Shown: positions 1-6,372 of the stretch, piece after piece
How the letters are laid out: each line of letters begins with the position of its first letter
How positions within the stretch are numbered: position 1 is the first letter of the stretch
NCBI GenBank assembly: GCA_018067055.1
Contig: JAGPVK010000316.1
Coordinates: 1 to 6,808, forward strand
DNA length: 6,808 bases
From: Sphingomonadales bacterium
GTDB lineage: Bacteria > Pseudomonadota > Alphaproteobacteria > Sphingomonadales > Sphingomonadaceae
Direction of reading: 5' to 3'
Position numbers and translations under genes: made by a program
Notes under the pieces: generated by a model
The model's database searches: none
Seen by the model: only the letters and a program-made list of their open reading frames with translations
Told to the model about the DNA's origin: nothing

Positions 1-189
1 CAGAAATGCGTTGCCAGCAGAAACTTCGGCCAAATCCTTTTTCAGGCTGCGTGCTTCACCGGCAAAGACCAGCGGCGGGTAACTGCCAAGCAGTTCCTCG
101 GTTTCCGCCAGTTTGGCAGCATCGGGATATTGCGGCATGTGCAATCCCTCAAAATTCCGCCAGCTGTTTGCCGTCCAATTCGTCGCCAT
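1..189 (-). CDS. aroG: Class II (plant-type) DAHP synthase, N-terminal fragment cut by the window edge
   Basis: 3-Deoxy-D-arabino-heptulosonate 7-phosphate synthase joins phosphoenolpyruvate and erythrose 4-phosphate, the first step of the shikimate pathway to aromatic amino acids, in the cytoplasm. Only 63 codons are present; the family is usually about 450 residues. What is visible is the diagnostic N-terminus: MATNWTANSWRNFEGL at residues 1-16 (the W-x(5)-WR signature), MPQYPD at 18-23, then PPLVFAGEARSLK at 38-50 and the start of the G-x-AFL block at 59-63 that normally continues into the LLQGGDCAE motif. I chose ATG at 187-189 because it gives the family's N-terminus and has GGAG nine bases upstream; the internal ATG at residue 18 would lose the WR motif. 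Substrate and metal sites lie outside the window. The symbol for class II enzymes varies between species (aroG, aroF, aroH). Recognition is firm although the piece is short. Confidence 0.92.
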   Translation of the reverse strand, partial: MATNWTANSWRNFEGLHMPQYPDAAKLAETEELLGSYPPLVFAGEARSLKKDLAEVSAGNAFL

Positions 190-214
190 TAGCGCGCTCC
201 GCTTCATTTCCAAT

Positions 215-243
215 AAAATCGAGAGCCTTTAGGCGGGAGTCAA
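215..243 (-). promoter_or_regulatory. Candidate promoter of the DAHP synthase gene
   Basis: Read on the minus strand, TTGACT at 243-238 (5 of 6 to the -35 consensus) is followed after exactly 17 bases by GATTTT at 220-215 (3 of 6 to the -10 consensus). A transcript would start near 208, giving a leader of about 18 bases that includes the GGAG ribosome site before the ATG at 189. The spacing is ideal but the -10 box is weak, so this is a candidate only. Confidence 0.35.
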
Positions 244-278
244 GGGCCATGGCAAGGGAAACCCAATGTTGGTTGCCA

Positions 279-296
279 GCGAAACTATCGCGAAAC
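279..296 (-). repeat. Paired heptamer direct repeat upstream of the DAHP synthase promoter
   Basis: On the minus strand GTTTCGC occurs twice, at 296-290 and 285-279, separated by GATA, so the copies are 11 bases apart, one helical turn. The pair lies in the 119-base gap after the hydrolase stop codon and about 36 bases upstream of the candidate -35 box. Direct repeats with this phasing can be activator sites, but two short copies may also be chance. Confidence 0.35.
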
Positions 297-308
297 CACC
301 GCTTCAGA

Positions 309-1637
309 CTAGCTCGCCGGTTTTTTCTTCCAGGTGCCGCTATTACGGAATTCGGGTTTGATTTGGCTGACATCGGGTAGATTTTGTCCGGCAAACGCCT
401 TGTCGCCACCTTTGGCTTTTGCTTCGCTGCTGTAATTGGGCGCCTGGTAGGAGCGGGGTGCATTGACATCCAGCGCTGGCGCCGGACGATCATGCCGGCG
501 GGCATTGTCGGCGGCCAATGCAGTTGTTTTCTCTGCTTGGGCCGCTTCTGCTTCAGCCTTGCGACGGCCTGCCTCATAAGCTTTTTCCAGCGCGATCGGG
601 TCGAGCGAGGAGGCTGACATGTCGGTGCTGGCGACATTATAGCGGCGGGGCTTGGGCGCCGGCAAAGGTTCGCCACCGCCGTATCTCTGGCTGAAGGCAA
701 TGGCCTTTCCGGCATTGCCTTTCCAGCTGTAGAAGCGATGTGCGCCAACCGTCCCGAGGAACCGCAGGCTTGGCGCCCAATAAGGATAGACATAGCTCGC
801 GTGATAATGGGTGGCGGTGCCAACCGTCGTATAACTTTTTCCGGCCAGCGCTTCGGCTGCGACCTTGCTGGCCCGGTCCCAGTGAAACCGCGAGGGCTTG
901 CGGCGCAGCGAACCGTCGCACGTGTAGGTAAACTGACAACCGGTTGCGCGGTCGCTGCCTTGATAGACCACACCGCATACCGTATTTGGATAGCTGGGAT
1001 GGCGGACACGGTTCAAAATGACCTGAGCGACGGCGCGCTGGCCGGCATCCGGTTCCATCCCGGCTTCATAATAGATCGCCTGGGCCAGGCAATATTGCGC
1101 CCGGCTATTGTCCAGAGCCGAGCCGCGAAAGGCGGTTTGCCGGATAAGATGTGCCGGAGAGGTCAGATCCGCATCATTGCCGGATCCATCCGACAATCCG
1201 TCGATTGACCCCATTCCCGGATCGGCGAGCGGATCAATACCGAGGCCGCTGTAATTCCGCGGGACCGCATAATCAGGATCAATGAAATAGAAGGCGGAGC
1301 CGGCAAAATTTTCTTCCGCGCGTTCAACCGGCTGCAAGCGGGGATCGCTGGGGTTGATTTGCTGCGCGTCGACGCTTGATTGCGGCATGGTGGTCGGAAT
1401 CAGGATCAGGCCGATCAGGAAAAACGCGGTCAATATTTGTTCGCGGAGCGTCAGTTTCGCAAAGAATCGGCGTGGTGCTGGTGCCGTTACGGGGCCGGAA
1501 TCCGATATGGTTCGGTCAGGCTGCTCCGCGTGGCGAACTGTTTCAGCCAGGACCGCAGGTTCCGGCAGCAAGCGACCCAGCCCGAAGTCGGACATATGAC
1601 TGCTCAGAGGCGGGACATAGGGTGGAGGCACGCGCAT
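309..1637 (-). CDS. SleB-type cell wall hydrolase with N-terminal membrane anchor
   Basis: Predicted peptidoglycan hydrolase of the Hydrolase_2/SleB family, named after the spore-cortex lytic enzyme but common in non-sporulating alphaproteobacteria, where it is thought to act on the periplasmic wall. The 442-residue protein begins with about 66 polar residues, then one hydrophobic helix at about 67-83 preceded by RRFFAK, consistent with a signal anchor that leaves the rest in the periplasm. The catalytic domain spans about 181-304: CLAQAIYYEA at 183-192 carries the likely catalytic Glu191, followed by GQRAVAQVILNRVRHPSYP at 199-217, GCQFTYTCDG at 233-242 and the HYHASYVYPYW block at 278-288. 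An alanine- and glutamate-rich helical stretch (348-380) and a basic tail ending KKKPAS follow. The ATG at 1637 has only a weak GAG before it; the ATG at codon 15 (1593-1595) is an alternative. No clear promoter was found in the 122 bases upstream. Confidence 0.9.
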   Translation of the reverse strand: MRVPPPYVPPLSSHMSDFGLGRLLPEPAVLAETVRHAEQPDRTISDSGPVTAPAPRRFFAKLTLREQILTAFFLIGLILIPTTMPQSSVDAQQINPSDPRLQPVERAEENFAGSAFYFIDPDYAVPRNYSGLGIDPLADPGMGSIDGLSDGSGNDADLTSPAHLIRQTAFRGSALDNSRAQYCLAQAIYYEAGMEPDAGQRAVAQVILNRVRHPSYPNTVCGVVYQGSDRATGCQFTYTCDGSLRRKPSRFHWDRASKVAAEALAGKSYTTVGTATHYHASYVYPYWAPSLRFLGTVGAHRFYSWKGNAGKAIAFSQRYGGGEPLPAPKPRRYNVASTDMSASSLDPIALEKAYEAGRRKAEAEAAQAEKTTALAADNARRHDRPAPALDVNAPRSYQAPNYSSEAKAKGGDKAFAGQNLPDVSQIKPEFRNSGTWKKKPAS

Positions 1638-1759
1638 GAGTTCTCAAAATACCTGATTGGGCCCAAGCGGACGGAATGGGCGGGATATAGCGGGTTTTTG
1701 CGGTTGCTGCGCGGAGCAAAACAACGCTGTTCCATGATGGGACGCGGATTGCTGACAGG

Positions 1760-1771
1760 TTAACCGGTTAA
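1760..1771. repeat. Perfect 12-base palindrome overlapping the MATE stop codon
   Basis: TTAACCGGTTAA reads the same on both strands and contains the last codons and TAA stop of the transporter gene (Leu-Thr-Gly-stop). It has no loop and no following T-run, so it is not a normal intrinsic terminator. It could be a protein-binding site or a coincidence of codon choice; its core AACCGGTT recurs elsewhere in the window. Confidence 0.4.
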
Positions 1772-3184
1772 TGTGGCGCGCCGCTCCCGGATGTTCACCA
1801 GATATTGGGCAAGCAGGTAACCGGCTATACCGAAAATTATCCCGCCGATCGCCGGCGCCAATACGATCCCGTCGAGTCCGTAATATTCGCGCCCGAACCA
1901 GAGAAAGGGGATCAGGCCGAGAGTATTGCGTAGCCAGTTCATTGCGGTTGACCAAGTTGGATGACCCAGATTGTTACAGGCGGCATTGCCAATGAACAGC
2001 ATACCATTGAAAAAGAAAAGCGGCGTTAACAACGCGGCAAATAGCCAGAATACATGGCGGCCTTCGCCGGCAAGATTAAAGGCGTCGCTGATCGGGTTGC
2101 TGAGCAGATAGAGGACGGGCCAGATGAGCAGCGTATAGGCCAAGGCAAATATGGTTGCCTGCTTGATCGTCGTGCGTACCCGGTCAAATTGCAGCGCCCC
2201 GAAATTCTGGCCAATGATCGGCCCGATGGCGCCGGAAAGCGAGAACAGCAGGCAGAAGGCAACCGGTACGATCCGGCCGACAACGGCAAAGCCGGCGATC
2301 ACATCATCGGAATAATCGGCGACGAAACGATAGGATATGAAGCCGCCAACCGGTGTCGCAATATTGGTCAGGATCGCAGGAATCAGGATGCTCATGATCG
2401 GCGGAATGTCCGAACGAAAACTGAACAGGGAAATGCGGTCAAAACCCCCATAATATTTGATGACCGGCCGGATGGCGAACATCGCTGAAACCATCGCGGC
2501 GCAAGCGCTGGCGACTGCAGCGCCGTTGATTCCCCAGTCGAAGCCGAAGATGAAGATCGGATCAAGAATGGCATTGGTAATGCCCATGCTGAGGGTCACG
2601 TTCATCGCTCGCCGGGCAGCGCCATGGGCGCGCAAAAATCCGGAGCAGACCATGGCTGCGACGCTGAATGGCATGAATGGGGCATAAATCCGGATATAGC
2701 CGGTGGCGGCCTGATTGGCCGCTCCGTCGGCCCCGGCCAGCTCAAGAATATCGGGAGCGAAAATGAAAAATAGTACCGCCAAAGGCGTGATGATCATCGT
2801 GCTGAGGATCATGATGTTGGTCAGATAGCGCCGCGCTCGATCAGGATCACCCTGACCGATATGGCGCGCCGAAAGCGCACTGGTTGCGATCATCAGGCCG
2901 ATATGGAACGCAGTTGCGAAAAACAGGATCGTCGCGGCAAATCCCATCGCAGCCGTCAGTGAACTGTCCGCCAGTTGCGCGATATAAAACAGGTCGGCAA
3001 AGTCGACGATGAACATTGTCAGGAGACCAATGCTGGCGGTCAGCGACATGGTCGTGATATGCCGTAGCGGACTGCCAGTCAGAAATATGGCGGGTTGCGT
3101 CGCGATTTTTTCTGTTCCACTGCAAATCGCCTGGCCGGAACTGGCAATGGCGGAAGAGATTTTTTGCCTATAGTCTTTTGCCAA
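1760..3184 (-). CDS. MATE-family multidrug/cation antiporter
   Basis: Inner-membrane efflux pump of the MATE superfamily (NorM/DinF-like), which exports cationic drugs or metabolites in exchange for Na+ or H+; the substrate cannot be told from sequence. Length from the TTG start is 474 residues, typical for the family. About twelve hydrophobic helices are visible in two homologous halves. The family hallmark LDPIFIFGFDWGINGAAVAS sits at 207-226, with FLRAHGAARRAMNV at 183-196 before it and GPIIGQNFGA at 321-330 in the second half. The start is uncertain: an in-frame TGA lies three codons before the TTG at 3184-3182, and there is no in-frame ATG until codon 46, which already lies in the first conserved segment (LTGSPLRHITTMS). 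TTG, or a rarer codon such as ATT shortly after it, must therefore be used. The gene diverges from the DUF2891 operon, and its stop codon lies in a 12-base palindrome. Confidence 0.9.
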   Translation of the reverse strand: MAKDYRQKISSAIASSGQAICSGTEKIATQPAIFLTGSPLRHITTMSLTASIGLLTMFIVDFADLFYIAQLADSSLTAAMGFAATILFFATAFHIGLMIATSALSARHIGQGDPDRARRYLTNIMILSTMIITPLAVLFFIFAPDILELAGADGAANQAATGYIRIYAPFMPFSVAAMVCSGFLRAHGAARRAMNVTLSMGITNAILDPIFIFGFDWGINGAAVASACAAMVSAMFAIRPVIKYYGGFDRISLFSFRSDIPPIMSILIPAILTNIATPVGGFISYRFVADYSDDVIAGFAVVGRIVPVAFCLLFSLSGAIGPIIGQNFGALQFDRVRTTIKQATIFALAYTLLIWPVLYLLSNPISDAFNLAGEGRHVFWLFAALLTPLFFFNGMLFIGNAACNNLGHPTWSTAMNWLRNTLGLIPFLWFGREYYGLDGIVLAPAIGGIIFGIAGYLLAQYLVNIRERRATLTG

Positions 3185-3215
3185 GGGGTCAATTCATCTC
3201 TAGTAGAAAATTATC
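3169..3215. promoter_or_regulatory. Candidate divergent promoter region between the MATE gene and the DUF2891 operon
   Basis: Only 46 bases separate the two divergent start codons. On the plus strand TATAGT at 3169-3174 matches the -10 consensus at 5 of 6 positions and would start a transcript near 3181, about 50 bases before the lipoprotein ATG; no good -35 box stands at the right distance. On the minus strand GATAAT at 3215-3210 also matches 5 of 6 and would start transcription near 3203, with only a poor -35 (TAGATC at 3238-3233). If both were used, the two leaders would be complementary over about 20 bases. The missing -35 boxes suggest activator dependence or another sigma factor, or that these are not the real promoters. 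Confidence 0.25.
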
Positions 3216-3230
3216 TTTGGGGAGCATCGG

Positions 3231-4436
3231 ATGATCTATCGAAAAGGAATGGTCGCGCTGATGATCGCGATACTTGCGGGTTGTTCGGTCGCGGAGGAAG
3301 AGAAACAGCCGTCGTCACCAGAACGGGATGTTTTTGAGCGTCGAAATACTGCGCCCGATCCGGCCGACCATGTGCTGACACCTCGCAGTGGCGAGCAGGC
3401 TTATGCGCGGATCGCGCTCAACTGCATCAACAAGCAATATCCCAACAAGATCAGCCATGTGCTGAACAGCGCTGCGGATGTCGCTGAACCAGCGAAACTG
3501 ACTCCAGTCTTCTATGGCTGCTACGACTGGCATAGCGCCGTTCACGGCCACTGGTTGTTGACCCGCCTGTGGGGACAGGACCTGGTTCCCGAGATGGATG
3601 AAGAGATTGCTGCAGCGCTTGCCGCCAATTTTACCGGCGAAAAAATAGCCGGTGAAATGGCCTATTTTAAAGGCGGTGACCGGGCCGCATTCGAGCGACC
3701 CTATGGAATCGCCTGGTTCTTGCAATTGACCACCGAATTGCGCGAAATTGCAGCTGGCGAAGGCAGCAAGGCCGAGCAGGCAAAGGAATGGCTTGCCCGA
3801 CTGGAACCACTGGAAGCGGTGATTGTCGGCAATATCAAGAACTGGCTACCGAAACTGGCTTATCCCATCCGACTGGGGACTCACAATCAGTCCGCTTTTG
3901 CTTTTGGACTGTTTCTCGACTGGGCCGCGCGCAGCGGTGAGCGCGAAATGACCAGTCTGGTGCGAGACAAGGCGCTGGGTTTCCATCGCGGTGACCGCAA
4001 TTGTCCGATGGCCTATGAGCCCTCGGGAGAAGATTTTCTATCCTCCTGCCTGATGGTTGCCGACCTGATGCGGCGGGTGATGAAGGATGCGGAATATGCC
4101 AGCTGGTTGTCCGGTTTTCTGCCAGAGATTCCGACCGATGGCAGCGACGACTGGTTAGCGGTCGGTATTGTCAACGACCCGACCGACGGTAAACTGGTGC
4201 ACCTTGACGGCCTTAATCTTTCCCGGGCGTGGGCGCTGGAAGGCATGGCTTCCGGCCTGCCGGCCGATGATCCGCGCCGGGCTTCGCTGCTCGCGTCGGC
4301 CAGCCTGCACGGCAATTCAGGAGAGAAATCGGTGCGCACGCCGCATTATTCCGGCAGCCACTGGCTGGCCAGCTTTGCTACCTATTGGCGCACTCGACGC
4401 GGGATCGAAACCAATAGCGGCAATCCGGATTCGTGA
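3231..4436 (+). CDS. DUF2891-family lipoprotein, function unknown
   Basis: Conserved protein of unknown biochemical role, matching the DUF2891 family. Residues 1-18 form a lipoprotein signal: charged start (RKG at 4-6), hydrophobic core 7-16 and the lipobox L-A-G-C with Cys18 as the lipidated residue, so the mature 384-residue protein should be tethered on the periplasmic side of a membrane. The family blocks follow in order: PVFYGCYDWHSAVHGHW (92-108), RLGTHNQSAFA (214-224), EPSGEDFLSSCL (263-274), HLDGLNLSRAW (324-334) and HYSGSHWLASFA (372-383). The conserved His, Asp, Glu and Trp residues look like an active or ligand-binding site, and the helical make-up resembles alpha/alpha-barrel proteins; that is inference. 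The start is well supported by GGGGAG six bases before the ATG. The stop TGA overlaps the GTG start of the kinase gene, so the protein is probably made together with the two-component system and may sense for it or act as its output. Confidence 0.88.
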   Translation: MIYRKGMVALMIAILAGCSVAEEEKQPSSPERDVFERRNTAPDPADHVLTPRSGEQAYARIALNCINKQYPNKISHVLNSAADVAEPAKLTPVFYGCYDWHSAVHGHWLLTRLWGQDLVPEMDEEIAAALAANFTGEKIAGEMAYFKGGDRAAFERPYGIAWFLQLTTELREIAAGEGSKAEQAKEWLARLEPLEAVIVGNIKNWLPKLAYPIRLGTHNQSAFAFGLFLDWAARSGEREMTSLVRDKALGFHRGDRNCPMAYEPSGEDFLSSCLMVADLMRRVMKDAEYASWLSGFLPEIPTDGSDDWLAVGIVNDPTDGKLVHLDGLNLSRAWALEGMASGLPADDPRRASLLASASLHGNSGEKSVRTPHYSGSHWLASFATYWRTRRGIETNSGNPDS

Positions 4437-5608
4437 TACCCGACGCTGCCATTCGACCGGCGCAAAATGCCGAGGCCGGAAAAGCCTCTCTGTTTAACCG
4501 GTTGTTCCCCGTCAATCGGGATCTTGCAATCAAGTCGATATTCGGCGTTTGGGGCGCCTATTTTGTGTTTGCCACGAGCCGCTTTTTATACGTGGAGCAG
4601 GCCAACCCGGATGCCTTGTTCGTCCAGCGTATCCTGATGACCAGCATCTGTATCACCCTGACCTGGCTGCTCTATCGATTGCTGATAGCGGTGCGTAGCA
4701 GCGGTATGGGCGCGGCGATATTCATGCTGACCCTGCCGACCGTCATTCTGGCCAATTATATCGCGATCCTCGACCAGATAGTGTTTGACCATCAGGCAGC
4801 GCTATTCGACTTTTCCTATCTGTTTGATCCGGTCGATTTCACTTCGTTCGACTGGGCCTATATTCTGGATGAGGCGTTCACCCGTTATTTCATTCTGGCC
4901 GGCTGGGGCGCTTTATATTTGGCCTTGTCGCACAGCAAGGATGTGCAGCGAATGATGGCGCATAGTCGGCAACTGGAGCGAGTGAACCGCGAGAGTGAAT
5001 TACGGGCGCTGCGGTACCAGTTGAATCCGCATTTCGTTTTCAACGCACTCAATTCGGTCAGCAGTCTGATCATTGATCGACAAAATGAACAGGCCGAAAA
5101 GCTGGTCGATGACCTAGCCGATTATATGCGGGCGGTGTTGACCGGTGGTGCCGAGGACATGATCACGGTAGAGGAGGAAATTGCCCAGCAGGTTCGCTAT
5201 CTTGATATCGAGCGCATGCGCTTCCCCGAGCGGTTGCTTTATTTCGTCGACATCGATCCGGCCGCAAATGGCTGGAGTATTCCGGCGCTGATCATCCAGC
5301 CGCTGATTGAAAATGCCGTCAAATTTGGTGTTTCGGGAGCGGACCAGTTGCTGAATATCATCATCTCTGCACAGGTCGAAGGTGATCGATTGCGCATCAG
5401 CGTCGCCAACGACGGCCGGGTAAAAATCCTCGACGGGCAAACGCATGACAGCAGCATCGGTACCGGTACCGGCCTCTCCAATATTCAGAACCGGTTGCGG
5501 GCATTATATGGTCAGAACGCGTCGCTGCTCCTCGCGAACAGCAAGGATGGCATGGCTATCGCGACCATCGTTTTGCCCGATCCGTCCCTGATATTTGAGG
5601 ATATTTGA
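4433..5608 (+). CDS. LytS/YehU-type sensor histidine kinase
   Basis: Membrane sensor kinase that autophosphorylates on histidine and passes the phosphate to the adjacent LytTR regulator. The 391 residues contain four predicted membrane helices at about 35-53, 66-86, 93-117 and 150-167; positive charges place the termini in the cytoplasm. The second periplasmic loop (118-149) is unusually rich in Asp and aromatic residues. A charged helix (168-190) leads to the His_kinase domain with LNPHFVFNALNS at 198-209, phospho-acceptor His200. The ATPase domain shows the N box QPLIENAVKFG (289-299, Asn294), G1 VANDG (324-328) and G2 GTGTGLSNIQNRL (343-355). Nothing essential is missing. The start is GTG at 4433, overlapping the lipoprotein stop as GTGA; there is no strong ribosome site, as expected for coupled translation, and no ATG candidate nearby (TTG at codon 24 is the main alternative). 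Its stop lies inside a 10-base tandem repeat. Confidence 0.93.
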   Translation: MIPDAAIRPAQNAEAGKASLFNRLFPVNRDLAIKSIFGVWGAYFVFATSRFLYVEQANPDALFVQRILMTSICITLTWLLYRLLIAVRSSGMGAAIFMLTLPTVILANYIAILDQIVFDHQAALFDFSYLFDPVDFTSFDWAYILDEAFTRYFILAGWGALYLALSHSKDVQRMMAHSRQLERVNRESELRALRYQLNPHFVFNALNSVSSLIIDRQNEQAEKLVDDLADYMRAVLTGGAEDMITVEEEIAQQVRYLDIERMRFPERLLYFVDIDPAANGWSIPALIIQPLIENAVKFGVSGADQLLNIIISAQVEGDRLRISVANDGRVKILDGQTHDSSIGTGTGLSNIQNRLRALYGQNASLLLANSKDGMAIATIVLPDPSLIFEDI

Positions 5609-5610
5609 GA
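5591..5610 (+). repeat. 10-base tandem duplication across the kinase stop and regulator ribosome site
   Basis: ATATTTGAG followed by G (5591-5600) is repeated as ATATTTGAG followed by A (5601-5610), directly abutting the regulator ATG at 5611. The first copy supplies the TTGAGG ribosome-binding sequence, ten bases before the ATG. The second copy contains the kinase stop codon TGA at 5606-5608. Because the unit is not a multiple of three, the duplication changes the reading frame at the end of the kinase. Confidence 0.85.
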
Positions 5611-6372
5611 ATGGCTAAAAAGCCACCATCAGTTCTGATTGTGGATGATGAGCCGCTTGCCCGCTCTCGGCTCAAGGCGCTGTGCGAACGAACCGGGTTG
5701 TTCGGGGAAACGGAATTGGCCAATGGTGGTCGTCAGGCTGTCGAGAAAATCAAGCGCCGGCAACCCGATATTATACTGCTCGACGTCGACATGCCCGATC
5801 TGTCTGGACTTCGGGTGGCAGAGTTTTGCCAGGGTCTGGTTAGGATGCCGGAAGTCATTTTTACGACGGCGCATAGCACATATGCAGTGCAAGCCTTCCG
5901 ACTGGAAGCTACCGACTATCTGTTGAAGCCGGTAAAGGAATCCTTGCTGCGCGAGGCGGTCGAGCGTGCCATCGCCAATCGCTCGCGGAGTTATGTCGAT
6001 CCGCAACCGCACAGCACCCAACGTCTCTGGGTCCAGGATGGAACCGGCGTCTTGCAGCTTATCGTTTCGGATATTGAATGGGTGGAAGCCGAGCGTGACT
6101 ATATGCGGTTACATTTGCACGGCCGCAGTTATCTGGTGCACCAATCCATGCGCTCGTTGGAAAGCCAATTGCCGGGCAGCCTGTTTGTCCGCATTCATCG
6201 ATCGATCATCGTACGGCGTGACTGCATCGCGGAGGTTCGCCGCAAGGGGCGCAAGCGTTATGTAATAACGCGAGACGGCGGCCAATTGCCGATTGGTCCC
6301 CGATATACAGACCGGATCAACGCAACCGCTCAAACCGGACGTTTGGGCGGGTCCGAAACCGTAACCGAATAA
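5611..6372 (+). CDS. LytTR-family response regulator (LytR/AlgR type)
   Basis: Cytoplasmic DNA-binding regulator, presumably phosphorylated by the kinase encoded just upstream. The 253-residue protein has an N-terminal receiver domain (about 7-122): acidic pair Asp12-Asp13 in VLIVDDEP, phospho-acceptor Asp58 in ILLDVDMP, Thr86 in FTTAH and Lys106 in YLLKP. A short linker (123-137) leads to the LytTR domain (about 138-237) with IEWVEAERDYMRLHL at 155-169 and FVRIHRSIIVRRDCI at 192-206, the standard signature of this beta-strand DNA-binding fold. I start at ATG 5611 because GAGG lies ten bases upstream; a TTG at 5605, overlapping the kinase stop as TTGA, would add two residues. LytTR proteins usually bind paired direct repeats; its targets are not identifiable here, though autoregulation or control of the divergent transporter are natural guesses. 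The last 43 bases overlap the convergent CoA-transferase gene. Confidence 0.95.
   Translation: MAKKPPSVLIVDDEPLARSRLKALCERTGLFGETELANGGRQAVEKIKRRQPDIILLDVDMPDLSGLRVAEFCQGLVRMPEVIFTTAHSTYAVQAFRLEATDYLLKPVKESLLREAVERAIANRSRSYVDPQPHSTQRLWVQDGTGVLQLIVSDIEWVEAERDYMRLHLHGRSYLVHQSMRSLESQLPGSLFVRIHRSIIVRRDCIAEVRRKGRKRYVITRDGGQLPIGPRYTDRINATAQTGRLGGSETVTE

Noticed and set aside
149..250. Possible 33-residue leader peptide before and overlapping the DAHP synthase start
   Set aside because: An ATG at 250 opens a short frame, but it has no ribosome site, no run of Phe, Tyr or Trp codons as in attenuators, no terminator/antiterminator pair, and the candidate promoter would start transcription downstream of its ATG.
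149..1009. Long minus-strand open frame of 286 codons overlapping the hydrolase gene
   Set aside because: It lies almost wholly inside the SleB-type gene in another frame, is Pro/Arg/Ala-rich with no domain resemblance, and also overlaps the start of the DAHP synthase. It is a typical GC-driven shadow.
1704..1719. Small hairpin (TTGCT, six-base loop, AGCAA) between the MATE and hydrolase genes
   Set aside because: The stem is only five pairs and on the minus strand it is followed by an A-rich, not T-rich, stretch, so it does not fit an intrinsic terminator.
2054..2488. Plus-strand open frame antisense to the MATE gene
   Set aside because: The composition is low-hydrophobicity and charged, complementary to membrane-helix codons; there is no ribosome site and no recognisable domain, while the opposite strand is a clear transporter.
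3315..3725. Minus-strand open frame of 136 codons inside the DUF2891 gene
   Set aside because: It is antisense to a strongly conserved coding region with intact family motifs, and shows no independent start signal.
5459..5472. GGTACCGGTACCGG short repeat, possible binding site
   Set aside because: It encodes the Gly-Thr-Gly-Thr-Gly of the kinase G2 box (residues 343-347), so protein constraint explains it.
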